A DNA stretch of 58,098 nt from contig SXSC01000382.1 in assembly GCA_005792355.1 (NCBI GenBank), positions 1-58,098 of the forward strand, given 5' to 3'. This DNA is from Opitutaceae bacterium. GTDB taxonomy: Bacteria; Verrucomicrobiota; Verrucomicrobiia; Opitutales; Opitutaceae. A model generated the notes under the pieces. That model made no database searches and had not been told where the DNA came from. It was given only the letters and a program-made list of their open reading frames with translations. Below, one piece after another: positions 7,661-17,070 of this stretch. Made by a program: the position numbers and the translations under genes. How positions within the stretch are numbered: the first letter of the stretch is position 1; every line of letters begins with the position of its first letter.

Positions 7661-9958
7661 ATGAACCATCCCGCATTCCTCACCCGGTCGACCCGTCATG
7701 GGCTCGGCCTTCCCGCCGCAGCTCTGCTGCTCGCCTGCATTGTTTGCACCGCCACCGCCCAGACCGCTCCGGCCGCCGCGCCCAAGCCCGCGGCTGACGA
7801 AGCCATCGTCCTCACGCCTTTCGCGGTCTCAGCCACGCAGGACAAAGGTTACCGCGCCTCCAACTCGGTCTCCGGCTCACGCATCGACACGCCGATCAAG
7901 GACCTGCCGTTTGCCCTGCAGGCCTTCACCTCCGAGTTCATCGCCGACATCAACCCGCGCGAGCTCTACGACGTCGTCAAATATTCGCCGGGCGTAACCT
8001 TTCGCGGCGAGGACTTCGCCGGCGGCAACACGCGGTTGTCGATCCGCGGCTTCGATACCAACTCGAATCCCCTGCGCAACGGATTTTCCGGACCACCGAT
8101 CATCGATTCGGCGAACATCGCGCGCATCGAAGTGGTCAAGGGCCCGGCCTCGTTTCTCTACGGCCAGCTGGCGCCCGGCGGCCTGGTGAACATCATCACC
8201 AAGCGACCCCAGGCGAAACCACAGACTTTGGTGCGGCAGGAAGTCGGCAGCGACAATTACCTCCGCACCCAGCTCGACACCACTGGACCGCTTTCCAACA
8301 CGAATGTTTTCTACCGCGTGGCCGGTTCCTGGCAGAATGATTTCGAAACCTACAAGCCTTACGAAGCCAAGCAATGGGATGTCGCGCCCTCGGCCCTGTG
8401 GCAAATCTCGCCCAACGCCAGTGTCTCGATCGACTACGAGCACTTCGCGCGAAACGAGACCTCCCCGCTGATGATGATTCCCAACATCGGCTTCCCGAAC
8501 CCGGTGGGTTACGCCTTTCCCACCTACCTGGGACCGGCTTTCCCCGTGCCGAAGGATTGGAATTCCGCCGACCACGCCGATTTTCGCGACTCCGCCTTCG
8601 ACAACCTGGTGATCAATGCCGAGTTCAAACTCGGCGATCATTGGAATGCCCGCGCCGTCTACGCCTATCTGTTTCGCGACATTGATTTCTTCACCCACGG
8701 CAATTTCAGCACGGGCAACACCGCCACCACGAACGCCGGCGATATTCCCGCCACCGGCACGCTGCCTCTGATTCTCCGGAAAAACGCGATGGGCCGCCGC
8801 CCGCGCCAGCTGAAGGAAGACGGCTACCAACACACTTACCAAGCCGAGGCCACCGGCCGTTATAAGTTTGGCGAGGTGAGCGCCCGTTTCCTCCTGGGCT
8901 ACCAGCAGGATTCCATTCGGAGCAACAGCGCCACGTGGCAGACACCGGTGGCGCTCTGGCCGCGGCCGTGGGATCTGAGCAATCCGGCAACGTGGGATCG
9001 CAATGCCCCCGCCGTCACCAAGGGCAGTGCGGACCTCCCGTTAACCGCCAAGACCCAGGCCGACATCGACCTCGAGGCGTATTGGGCGGGGGTGACGCTG
9101 GGTTTCCTGAAGGATCGCCTCAATCTGCTCGCCGGCGCCCGCCACACGTCCACGGAGAACAAGTCGTTCAACAAATTCACCGGGGTCAAAAATCCGGATT
9201 TCAACCGCGAGAAGAACACCCCGCAGATCGGAGTGCTGTATAAGGTGACCGACGAGATTTCTGCGTTCGCCACGTTGAGTGAATCGTTTGTGCCCAACAA
9301 TTCCCTCCTGCGCGTCGTGGGAGTGCCGACCGGACCGGCCGAGCCCACCGAGGGCAAAGGCTGGGATCTTGGGGTCAAGACCAGCCTGTTCAACGGCAAG
9401 GTCTCCGCCACCCTCACCTACTACGAGGTGCTCAACACCAACATCATTCAAAACATCGTCATGGCCCTGCCCAGTGGCGCCACCGGCTTCACCGATTTCC
9501 AGAGTGGTGAACAACAGAGCAAGGGCATCGAATTCGATGCCGTTTTCTCTCCCTCCGATGCCTGGCAAATCTACGTCGCCTACTCCCACCAAAACCCCAT
9601 CTATAAAACCAATCCGGCCTTCCCCCTGTTGGAAGGCAGGCTGCTGCAAGGCGCCACGAAAAATCTCGCCAGCCTGTGGACCAAGTATCGCTTCACCCAG
9701 GAAGGCATGAAAGGCGTCTATGTGGCCGGCGGTTTCACGTGGCAGGACAAGCAGCAGGTGCGCAACGAAAACCCGGATCTCTTCTACGACTCCTACGCCT
9801 TGTTCGATCTGCAGGCCGGCTATGAATTCAAGTGGGGCACTCGCCCGTCTGCCATCGAACTGGCCTGCAAAAATCTGGCCGATGAGCGTTACCTGCCGTC
9901 CAATAACTCCCGCGGCCAACCGCGCCGTTTCATCCTGTCGTTTTCGACCAGGCTATAG
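7661..9958 (+). CDS. TonB-dependent siderophore-type receptor
   Basis: A 765-residue outer-membrane receptor of the FhuA/FecA type. A signal peptide ending near TATAQ precedes LTPFAVSATQDKG, the TonB-box-like motif. The plug (about residues 60-180) carries IRIEVVKGPASFLYG in its usual form (ARIEVVKGPASFLYGQ) and GGLVNIITKRP, hallmarks of the TonB siderophore receptor family. The barrel region follows the usual order and ends in FSTRL. Length matches siderophore receptors and is clearly shorter than the neighbouring receptors. It is flanked by glycan-type receptors, so its ligand could be a ferric siderophore or a small glycan. No siderophore biosynthesis gene is nearby and no specific operator was recognised upstream. 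Confidence 0.85.
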   Translation: MNHPAFLTRSTRHGLGLPAAALLLACIVCTATAQTAPAAAPKPAADEAIVLTPFAVSATQDKGYRASNSVSGSRIDTPIKDLPFALQAFTSEFIADINPRELYDVVKYSPGVTFRGEDFAGGNTRLSIRGFDTNSNPLRNGFSGPPIIDSANIARIEVVKGPASFLYGQLAPGGLVNIITKRPQAKPQTLVRQEVGSDNYLRTQLDTTGPLSNTNVFYRVAGSWQNDFETYKPYEAKQWDVAPSALWQISPNASVSIDYEHFARNETSPLMMIPNIGFPNPVGYAFPTYLGPAFPVPKDWNSADHADFRDSAFDNLVINAEFKLGDHWNARAVYAYLFRDIDFFTHGNFSTGNTATTNAGDIPATGTLPLILRKNAMGRRPRQLKEDGYQHTYQAEATGRYKFGEVSARFLLGYQQDSIRSNSATWQTPVALWPRPWDLSNPATWDRNAPAVTKGSADLPLTAKTQADIDLEAYWAGVTLGFLKDRLNLLAGARHTSTENKSFNKFTGVKNPDFNREKNTPQIGVLYKVTDEISAFATLSESFVPNNSLLRVVGVPTGPAEPTEGKGWDLGVKTSLFNGKVSATLTYYEVLNTNIIQNIVMALPSGATGFTDFQSGEQQSKGIEFDAVFSPSDAWQIYVAYSHQNPIYKTNPAFPLLEGRLLQGATKNLASLWTKYRFTQEGMKGVYVAGGFTWQDKQQVRNENPDLFYDSYALFDLQAGYEFKWGTRPSAIELACKNLADERYLPSNNSRGQPRRFILSFSTRL

Positions 9959-10058
9959 GGGCAGGCCAGTCCGGTCGAGTGGCCGGGCACTCATCCATCG
10001 ATGAAATCCGAATGGCGGTTGATCCGCCTGGATCTTCGCTGGAAGTTCCTCGCGGCGT

Positions 10059-10142
10059 AACAAGAAATTCGATCCGTGTAATACAACCGGCCGGCCGGTA
10101 GCCCGATCGGAGGATGGCGGCCGCCGACTGATCATGGCATGA
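10059..10142 (+). repeat. 84-bp promoter-region repeat, copy 1
   Basis: This 84-bp stretch is identical to 17922-18005 at 82 positions. It contains the palindrome CCGGCCGGCCGG and the CCGATCGG core at 10103-10110, and ends about 40 bp before the receptor start at 10183. The CCGATCGG part links it to the shorter sites at 759 and 4050, so it probably carries the promoter or operator of the receptor gene. Confidence 0.7.
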
Positions 10143-10182
10143 CTGCAGTCACGTTCATCCCGACCTCTCTTCACTACAACTT

Positions 10183-13125
10183 ATGAAACACCCGGCCCCT
10201 CTGACTCTGTTTGCAATCCTGCTCGTGGTGGCACTCGCGCAACCCGACGGGTTGGCGGCGACCGCCACGGGCACGCTCCGAGGCAGCGTGAGCAATGCGG
10301 CCACCGGCAATCTCCTCGAGGGTGCGCTGGTCGAAGTGCCCGCGCTCGGGCGCCGCGTGGCCACCGATTCCGCCGGTCGTTTCGTGCTGTCCGCGCTTCC
10401 CGGTGGAACTAATGAAATTTTCATTTCCTACCTCGGCCTCGATCCGGTGCGCACGCAGATCGAGGTGGCGCCGGAGCGGGTGACAATCCGCGATTTCGAT
10501 CTCACGACTGCGATCTACAAACTGGACGCGTTCAAGGTCGTTGGGGAACGCGAGGGCTCTGCGGCCGCGATCACGGAGAAGCGCAACGCGAACAACGTGA
10601 AGGACGTCGTGGCGATGGATCAGTTTGGCAACCTGCCCAACCTCAGCACGGGCGAGGTCGTGATGCGGCTGCCGGGCGTGGCGGGCAGCCCTTCCGACGA
10701 AGGCATCAGCGGGCGCTTCATGACCCGCGGCATGGATGCGGCGCTGAACACCGTCACGGTCGACGGCAGCACGATGACCACACAGGGCCTGGCCCGCAAC
10801 GCCTCGCTCGGGAACGTGAACGCCACGATGTTCGAAGCGGTCGAGTTGATCAAAGGCCAGACGCCTGACAAGGGGGCGGACTCGCTGGGGGGCACGCTCA
10901 ATCTCAAGACCCGCTCGCCGCTCACGATGAAGGAAAAGCGCCGCACGACGTACAACTTCGTCGCCCGCATCGCGCCCTCGTTCTTCGAACAGACGCCGCT
11001 GCGAGAGCAGCACCGGGCCCATCCGCTGATGACGCTCGCCCACCAGGAGGTCTTCGATGTCTTTGGCGGCAGCCGCAACCTGGGCGTGGCGCTCAATCTC
11101 TCCTACTGCGAATACGCGATCGGCGGCGCGAGCACGCTCTTCGATTACCAAAACACGACCGATGCGGCGGCCTACATCTGGGATTTCCGCACCTGGGACA
11201 ATATCAACAACCGAAAGCAGATGAGTTTGAATCTGAAGACGGAGTATCGCTGGTCGAGCGCGACGAAGATCACGCTGGGGCTCATCAGCAACCTCAACTT
11301 CGAGCGTTTCCGCCACGTGCGGGAGGTGCGGGCGGTCACCGGCGCGGCGACGACGGTGCCCAACGCTACGACCACGGGCGTCGTGCCCGGCGCGTATTCG
11401 GTCACGCGCACGGTGGTCCGCCCGGTGCCGACCGCGAACATCGACATAGTCTCGCGGGGCCCGATCCAGTACAACGTGCGGATGCGGCAGGCGGAACTCG
11501 GCGCCGAGCACGACTACGGACGCCTCCAGATCGATTACAGCGCCGCCGCCGCGCTCACGTCGGTTAACGACACCCAGGGCATCGCCGGCGAGCTCACGAT
11601 GCGCCTGTCCGGCGCCGGGTGGATCGTCGATCGTTCACAGTCGGACATGTTTCCGCAGTTCTTGCCGAACGGCGGCCCCGACTTCACCAATCCCGACAAT
11701 TATCGTCCGGTGACCAACGGCCTGACGAACACCAACAATCAGACCGACCAGCAGTTGAAACAAGGGCGCTTGAATGTCCGCTATCAGTTGCCGGTGGCGA
11801 TGCCGCTGTGGTTCAAGACCGGCGTCGCCTGGCGCGACCAGGCGGTGGACACCTGGGGCAAGGACAATCACCGCTGGAGTTACATCGGCGGGCGGCCACT
11901 GGCGTCCGACCCCAGCTACGTGAGCTACAATCAGGCGCAGACGGGGCGCTTCATGCCGCAGTGGCTGCCCCAGATGTATATCAACGACCGCCGGCCGCGC
12001 GATGCCGCGCTGTGGTCCGAAGATCGCTATTTTCACGAGACGCAAAAGTTCACCCTCACGCGCGGGGTCAGTGAGACGGTGTCGGCGGGTTACGTCATGG
12101 CGCAGGGGCGGGCCGGCCGCACCGGCTTCCTGGGCGGCGTGCGCGTCGAGAACACCGAGACCCACAGCTGGGGCTGGGTGCGCGCCCGGACGCTGAGCAC
12201 GGCGGCCCTGCAGGTCGCCGATCCGGTCGGGGCCGCGGCGCGCGATTATGCGGCCAACTACCGCGTGACCGACGGCAGCTATGCCAAGTGGTTTCCGAGC
12301 GTGCATGCCTTCCACGACCTCACCCCGAACCTCAAGGCGCGGATGAGCTGGTCCACGGGTTTCGGCCGCGCGGCCCTCAATGAACTTCTGCCGGCGGAAA
12401 CACCGGACGAGGCCAATCAGCGGGTGACGCTGAACAACCCGGCCTTGAAGCCGCAGATGGCGTCGAATTGGGACGCGATGCTCGAGTACTACTTTGAGCC
12501 GGTGGGCAGCTTCACCGTCGGCTGGTTTCACAAGACGATCAAAGACTTCATTCTGCGCGGCCAGGAGGTCGGCGTCATCGGCAGTGGCGCAGACAATGGC
12601 TTCAACGGAGAGTATTCCGGCTGGAGCGAGCGTACCTCGATCAACGCCGGCACGGCGGTGGCGCAGGGCTGGGAGCTCGCCTATCAGCAGCAGTTCACCT
12701 TTTTGCCCGGTTTGCTCAAGGGCCTCGCGGCCTCGGCGAACTACACGCGCCTTGTGACGCATGGCGACTACGGCGGCACCACCTATCTGACCTCGCGCGA
12801 GGTGGCGGGCTTCATTCCGCATTCGGCCAATGCGTCCCTGTCGTGGCGCTATCGCAAGTTCAGCACCCGCGTGCTCTACAACTTCACCGGCGAACACATC
12901 ACGACCTACAACGCGGCGAGCCCGGCCCTGAATATCTACCGGCAGTCCAACAAGACGGTGAATCTCGGCCTGGCTTACCAAGTGCGCCCCGCGCTCAGCC
13001 TCAGCTTCGATGTCGCCAACCTCTTCAACGAGCCGCAGGTGCTCTTCCGCGGCTACAAGACCCGCACCCAGCGCACGCTCTACAATTTTGTGACGATCAC
13101 CGCCGGCGTGAACGGGAGGTTTTGA
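10183..13125 (+). CDS. TonB-dependent receptor with N-terminal CarboxypepD_reg domain
   Basis: A 980-residue outer-membrane receptor. After a signal peptide (about residues 1-25) a carboxypeptidase-regulatory-like beta-sandwich spans residues 27-105, starting GTLRGSVSNAATGNLLEGA. The linker holds YKLDAFKVVGERE, a TonB-box-like element. The plug includes VVAMDQFGNLPNLS and VVMRLPGVAG, the pattern of the TonB-Xanth-Caul subgroup (TIGR01782) used for oligosaccharide uptake. The barrel ends in VNGRF. It heads the set receptor, GH95 fucosidase, sulfatase, with 21 bp to the next gene, so the ligand may be a fucose-containing oligosaccharide (inference). The 84-bp repeat with the CCGATCGG core sits directly upstream and is the likely control element. 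Confidence 0.88.
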   Translation: MKHPAPLTLFAILLVVALAQPDGLAATATGTLRGSVSNAATGNLLEGALVEVPALGRRVATDSAGRFVLSALPGGTNEIFISYLGLDPVRTQIEVAPERVTIRDFDLTTAIYKLDAFKVVGEREGSAAAITEKRNANNVKDVVAMDQFGNLPNLSTGEVVMRLPGVAGSPSDEGISGRFMTRGMDAALNTVTVDGSTMTTQGLARNASLGNVNATMFEAVELIKGQTPDKGADSLGGTLNLKTRSPLTMKEKRRTTYNFVARIAPSFFEQTPLREQHRAHPLMTLAHQEVFDVFGGSRNLGVALNLSYCEYAIGGASTLFDYQNTTDAAAYIWDFRTWDNINNRKQMSLNLKTEYRWSSATKITLGLISNLNFERFRHVREVRAVTGAATTVPNATTTGVVPGAYSVTRTVVRPVPTANIDIVSRGPIQYNVRMRQAELGAEHDYGRLQIDYSAAAALTSVNDTQGIAGELTMRLSGAGWIVDRSQSDMFPQFLPNGGPDFTNPDNYRPVTNGLTNTNNQTDQQLKQGRLNVRYQLPVAMPLWFKTGVAWRDQAVDTWGKDNHRWSYIGGRPLASDPSYVSYNQAQTGRFMPQWLPQMYINDRRPRDAALWSEDRYFHETQKFTLTRGVSETVSAGYVMAQGRAGRTGFLGGVRVENTETHSWGWVRARTLSTAALQVADPVGAAARDYAANYRVTDGSYAKWFPSVHAFHDLTPNLKARMSWSTGFGRAALNELLPAETPDEANQRVTLNNPALKPQMASNWDAMLEYYFEPVGSFTVGWFHKTIKDFILRGQEVGVIGSGADNGFNGEYSGWSERTSINAGTAVAQGWELAYQQQFTFLPGLLKGLAASANYTRLVTHGDYGGTTYLTSREVAGFIPHSANASLSWRYRKFSTRVLYNFTGEHITTYNAASPALNIYRQSNKTVNLGLAYQVRPALSLSFDVANLFNEPQVLFRGYKTRTQRTLYNFVTITAGVNGRF

Positions 13126-13146
13126 ACGATCCGCTTAGCCTCATCC

Positions 13147-15537
13147 ATGCAGACGAACTCAGAAGACATGCGTAGCTGCCGAGGTAACGAGGCAGTTATT
13201 GTCGGTACACCACACGTTCCGCCTCGTTACGTCGGCGGCTACGGTCAACGGCATCGTTACCGCCTCGTAGCTTGCCTGGCTGCCGCAATCCTTGCCGCCG
13301 CCGCGGCGCCCGCCGTCGCCGCCGATCCGGCCAGCTCCGTCCTCTGGTATGGCCAGCCCGCCCGCACCTGGATGACCGAGGCGCTGCCGCTCGGCGGGGG
13401 CTCGCTCGGCGGGATGTTTTTCGGCCTCACGACCACCGAGCGGGTGCAGTTCAACCACAACACGCTCTGGACCGGGGATGAAAAGGACACCGGCCGGTAT
13501 CAGGCTTTCGGCGACGTCTTCGTGCAGCTCGGTCACGCGCAGCCGGCCGACTACCGCCGCTCGCTCGACCTTGATCGCGCGATGCTCACGGTTTCCTACC
13601 GGGCCGGCGGCGTCCGCTACGAGCGCACCGCCTTTGCCTCCCACCCAGCCCAGGTCGTGGTTTACCAGTTTACCGCCGACCAGCCCGGCGCCTACTCCGG
13701 CCGCGTGTGGCTGGCCGACATGCACGACGCCCCGGTCGTCGGGGCCGGGGATCGTCTCACCGCCGCCGGACGCCTCGGGCCAGACGGCCTCGAATACGAA
13801 TCGCAACTGCGAGTGCTCCACTCCGGCGGCAAGGTCCGCGTCGAATCCGCCCTGCGGGCGCCTGACGATCACCCGCTCGCCGGCGTGCCCGACGTCAAGG
13901 ATCGCTCGCTGCCCGGCGTACACCTCGCGTTCGAGGGCTGCACCAGCCTCACGCTCGTACTGGCTGCGGACACCAACTACGCGCCGGACCGGGCCAAGGG
14001 CTGGCGCGGCGCGCATCCGCACGCGGCCGTGACGAAGCGCATCGACGCCGTCACGCTGACGACACTCGCCGGCCTGACAACCGCGCACGTTACTGACTAC
14101 CATGCGCTCTACCGGCGTTTTCGGCTCAACCTGGGTGCGACCGCCCGCGAGCTTGCCGCCGAGCCGACCGATCGGCGGCTCGGCGCCTATCTTCGGCAGA
14201 AGACGAGCGATCCGGATTTGGAGGAACTCTTCGTCAACTACGGCCGCTATCTGTTGATCAGCAGCTCCCGGCCCGGCGGTCTCCCGGCCAATTTGCAGGG
14301 ACTGTGGAATCACTCCAACAACCCGCCGTGGCGCAGCGACTATCACTCGAACATCAACATCGAGATGAACTACTGGCCGTCCGAGCCGACCAATCTCGCG
14401 GAGTGTCATCGGCCGTTTCTCGACTATGTGACGAGCCAGATTCCCGTTTATCGTGAGCGCACGCGGGAGCAGTACGGGCGCGACGTGCGCGGCTGGACCG
14501 TGCGCACGGAGAATGGCGTGTTTGGCGGCGGCAGCTTCAAGTGGAATCCACCCGGCAGCGCGTGGTACGCCCAGCATTTCTGGGAGCACTTCTCGTTTGG
14601 CCGTGACCTCCGCTACTTGCGCGAAGTCGCGTATCCGGTGCTCAAGGTGCTTTGCCAGCACTGGGAGGATCGCCTGGTTACGCGCCCCGATGGCACCCTC
14701 GTCACGCCGATCGGCTGGTCGCCGGAGCACGGCCCCGAGGAGGAGGCGGTCACCTACGATCTCCAATTGGTGCATGATCTCTTCACCAACACGATCGAGG
14801 CCGCGGACGCACTGGGACTCGACGCAGATTTTCGCGCCAAAGTGGCGGCGCTGCGGGCGAAATTGCTCCAGCCCATGATTGGGAAATGGGGCCAGTTGCA
14901 GGAATGGGAGACGGACCGCGACGACCCCAAGGACGAGCACCGGCATGTCTCGCATCTCTTCGCCCTGCACCCCGCTCGCCAAATCACCGCGACTGGCACA
15001 CCGGAGCTCTTCGAAGCCGCCCGGGTTTCCCTCAACGCCCGCGGCGACGGCGGCACCGGCTGGAGCCGCGCGTGGAAGATCAACTTCTGGGCGCGCTTCC
15101 AGGATGGCGATCACGCCTACACCATGTTGCGCAATCTCCTGAGCCTCGTCTCCGACGAGGGCAACACCCCCGGGTCGCGCATGAAGAGCGGCGGCGGCGT
15201 GTATGCCAACCTTCTCGATGCGCATCCGCCTTTCCAGATCGACGGCAACCTTGGCGCCACTGCGGGGGTGGCGGAAATGCTCGTGCAATCGCACACCGGC
15301 GAGATTGTGCTGCTGCCGGCTCTGCCCAAAGCCTGGCCCGATGGCTCCGTCACCGGCCTACGCGCCCGCGGTGGCTTTGAGGTGGATCTGACTTGGAAGT
15401 CCGGCCGGCTGGAGTCCGCCAGCCTGCGCAACGTCAGCGGTTCGCGGGCCAAGCTCCGCTCCGGAACCCGCACCCTAGACCTCACGCTTGCTCCGGGCGA
15501 TCGGGTGCGGCTCAACGGAGATTTGAAACGATTCTAG
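13147..15537 (+). CDS. GH95 family alpha-L-fucosidase
   Basis: This 796-residue exported protein belongs to glycoside hydrolase family 95, inverting alpha-L-fucosidases (some members are alpha-L-galactosidases). The N-terminal domain starts LWYGQPARTWMTEALPLGGG, followed by FNHNTLWTGDE. The (alpha/alpha)6 catalytic domain shows NNPPWRSDYHSNINIEMNYW, SPEHGPEEE, HRHVSHLFALHPARQI and FQIDGNLGATAGVAEML, the regions that carry the catalytic residues. Length is typical. The signal peptide hydrophobic core (LVACLAAAILAAAAAPAVAA) begins only near residue 41, and the stretch before it is a hairpin-forming repeat (13171-13243). Only ATGs at 13147 and 13168 are available in frame. It lies 21 bp after the receptor gene and 10 bp before the sulfatase, in an apparent operon. 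Confidence 0.9.
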   Translation: MQTNSEDMRSCRGNEAVIVGTPHVPPRYVGGYGQRHRYRLVACLAAAILAAAAAPAVAADPASSVLWYGQPARTWMTEALPLGGGSLGGMFFGLTTTERVQFNHNTLWTGDEKDTGRYQAFGDVFVQLGHAQPADYRRSLDLDRAMLTVSYRAGGVRYERTAFASHPAQVVVYQFTADQPGAYSGRVWLADMHDAPVVGAGDRLTAAGRLGPDGLEYESQLRVLHSGGKVRVESALRAPDDHPLAGVPDVKDRSLPGVHLAFEGCTSLTLVLAADTNYAPDRAKGWRGAHPHAAVTKRIDAVTLTTLAGLTTAHVTDYHALYRRFRLNLGATARELAAEPTDRRLGAYLRQKTSDPDLEELFVNYGRYLLISSSRPGGLPANLQGLWNHSNNPPWRSDYHSNINIEMNYWPSEPTNLAECHRPFLDYVTSQIPVYRERTREQYGRDVRGWTVRTENGVFGGGSFKWNPPGSAWYAQHFWEHFSFGRDLRYLREVAYPVLKVLCQHWEDRLVTRPDGTLVTPIGWSPEHGPEEEAVTYDLQLVHDLFTNTIEAADALGLDADFRAKVAALRAKLLQPMIGKWGQLQEWETDRDDPKDEHRHVSHLFALHPARQITATGTPELFEAARVSLNARGDGGTGWSRAWKINFWARFQDGDHAYTMLRNLLSLVSDEGNTPGSRMKSGGGVYANLLDAHPPFQIDGNLGATAGVAEMLVQSHTGEIVLLPALPKAWPDGSVTGLRARGGFEVDLTWKSGRLESASLRNVSGSRAKLRSGTRTLDLTLAPGDRVRLNGDLKRF
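13171..13243. repeat. REP-like inverted repeat inside the fucosidase leader
   Basis: Two 23-bp arms (13171-13193 and 13221-13243) are inverted copies with two mismatches around a 27-bp spacer and would form a strong hairpin. Related partial words (CGTTACCGCCTCGTAGC) continue to about 13272. The sequence falls in the translated leader of the GH95 gene, ahead of the signal peptide core. It looks like an extragenic palindromic element that landed at the 5' end of the gene. Confidence 0.6.
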
Positions 15538-15547
15538 ACCACGCCGC

Positions 15548-17053
15548 TTGCCCGTGAAACCGCCCCTTTCCCCTTTCCTCCACTCGTGCGCGGGCCGTCT
15601 TTTCATCCTCGTGGCCGGGACGCTCGCCCTCGCCGGGCAGGCGGGTTCGTTGGCGGCCGCCCCGGCGCAGCCCACAAACATCGTGTTCATCATGGCCGAC
15701 GACATGGGCTACGGCGATCCGCGCTGCTACAATCCCGCGTCCCAGATTCCTACGCCCAATATGGATCGGCTGGCGGCGGAGGGCTTGCGGTTCACCGATG
15801 CCCACACGCCGGCCGCGGTCTGCACGCCAACCCGTTACGGCTTCCTCACGGGTCGGTATTGCTGGCGCACGCGGCTCCAAAACATGGTGCTGTGGAGCGA
15901 ATACGAGGAACCGTTGATTGAGCCGACGCGCGAAACCGTCGCCCGCGTCCTGCAACGCGCCGGGTATCGCACGGCCGCGATCGGCAAGTGGCACCTCGGC
16001 TTGAATTTCGCCAAACCCGGCGGCGGATTCGTCCGCGGAAAGACCACCCACATGAGCGGCGCCGGCGGCACGCGTGACGTCGACTTCACGCAGCCGATCC
16101 AGGGCGGACCCACGGCGCTCGGTTTCGACCAGAGCTTCATCTTGCCCGGTGGAATCAACCTGGAGCCGCATTTCTGGATCGAAAACGATCGCGTCATCGG
16201 GAAGCCCGCAGTCTGGCGCAACACCAACGCACCCACCCGCCCGGGCACTTCCGGCCTTGAGGTGCACGAAGGATGGATGACGGAGGGTTGGAGCGACGAG
16301 GCCGTTGGCCCGACCCTCACCGCAAAAGCCGAGGCATTCATCGCCGCGAGCGCGGCCGCGAAAAAACCGTTCTTTCTCTATTTCGCATCACAAGCACCGC
16401 ATCGCAATTGCACGCCGCCGGACTTCGCCCGCGGGAAAAGCCAGGCCGGCGTGCGCGGCGACATGGTTTACGAATTCGACTGGAGCGTGGGTCGCGTGCT
16501 CGCGAAACTCGACGAACTCGGCATCGCGAAAAATACGCTGGTGATCGTCACGAGCGACAATGGCGCGGTGCCGAAGAGTGACGAGGGCGAGGATTTCAGC
16601 CACAAATCCAACGGCGCTCTTCGCGGTACCAAGGGCGGTCTTTTCGAGGGCGGCCACCGCGTGCCTTTTCTCGTGCGTTGGCCCGGGCACGCGCCAGCGG
16701 GGAAAACCAACGCCTCGCTTGTGGTGCTCACCGACCTGATGGTGACGTTCGCTCAACTCGTCGGACAAAAACTTCCGGCCGGTGCGGGCCTGGACGGATG
16801 GAATGTGCTGCCGGCCTTGCGCGGAGCCGCGATGGACGCGTCCGCTCGCCCGGCTGTCGTGCTCCATTCCGGAGCAGGTCTATTTGCCATTCGTCGCGGC
16901 CTGTGGAAACTAGTTTTCGATGCCTCGCTGAAGCCCACCCAGCTCTATGATTTGGAGCACGACCTATTCGAAGAGAAGAATTTGATCGGCAACGAGCCCG
17001 CCGTGGTCGCCCGGCTACAAGACGAGCTGATGCAGATTCGAGCCGCCAAGTAA
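15548..17053 (+). CDS. type I (formylglycine-dependent) sulfatase, exported
   Basis: A 501-residue sulfatase that would remove sulfate esters, probably from glycans. After a signal peptide (about residues 15-40) the metal-binding Asp pair appears in IVFIMADDMGYGD (Asp51-Asp52). The formylglycine motif is CTPTR with Cys92, followed by LTGRY as in the family. GKWHLG (about residue 146) and TSDNGA (about 337) give further active-site residues. The C-terminal LYDLEHDLFEEKNLIG is the usual sulfatase tail. It needs the formylglycine-generating enzyme, which is not in the window. The start is TTG at 15548 or GTG at 15554; both keep the signal peptide. It follows the GH95 gene by 10 bp, suggesting combined desulfation and defucosylation of one substrate. 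Confidence 0.92.
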   Translation: MPVKPPLSPFLHSCAGRLFILVAGTLALAGQAGSLAAAPAQPTNIVFIMADDMGYGDPRCYNPASQIPTPNMDRLAAEGLRFTDAHTPAAVCTPTRYGFLTGRYCWRTRLQNMVLWSEYEEPLIEPTRETVARVLQRAGYRTAAIGKWHLGLNFAKPGGGFVRGKTTHMSGAGGTRDVDFTQPIQGGPTALGFDQSFILPGGINLEPHFWIENDRVIGKPAVWRNTNAPTRPGTSGLEVHEGWMTEGWSDEAVGPTLTAKAEAFIAASAAAKKPFFLYFASQAPHRNCTPPDFARGKSQAGVRGDMVYEFDWSVGRVLAKLDELGIAKNTLVIVTSDNGAVPKSDEGEDFSHKSNGALRGTKGGLFEGGHRVPFLVRWPGHAPAGKTNASLVVLTDLMVTFAQLVGQKLPAGAGLDGWNVLPALRGAAMDASARPAVVLHSGAGLFAIRRGLWKLVFDASLKPTQLYDLEHDLFEEKNLIGNEPAVVARLQDELMQIRAAK

Positions 17054-17070
17054 TTCGCCAAAGATAACTC

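Noticed and set aside
13159..15294. Very long minus-strand open frame (711 codons) opposite the fucosidase gene
   Set aside because: It is antisense to a gene with clear GH95 motifs, has no recognisable domain, and its Arg/Gly/Val-rich composition is what GC-rich codon bias gives on the opposite strand.
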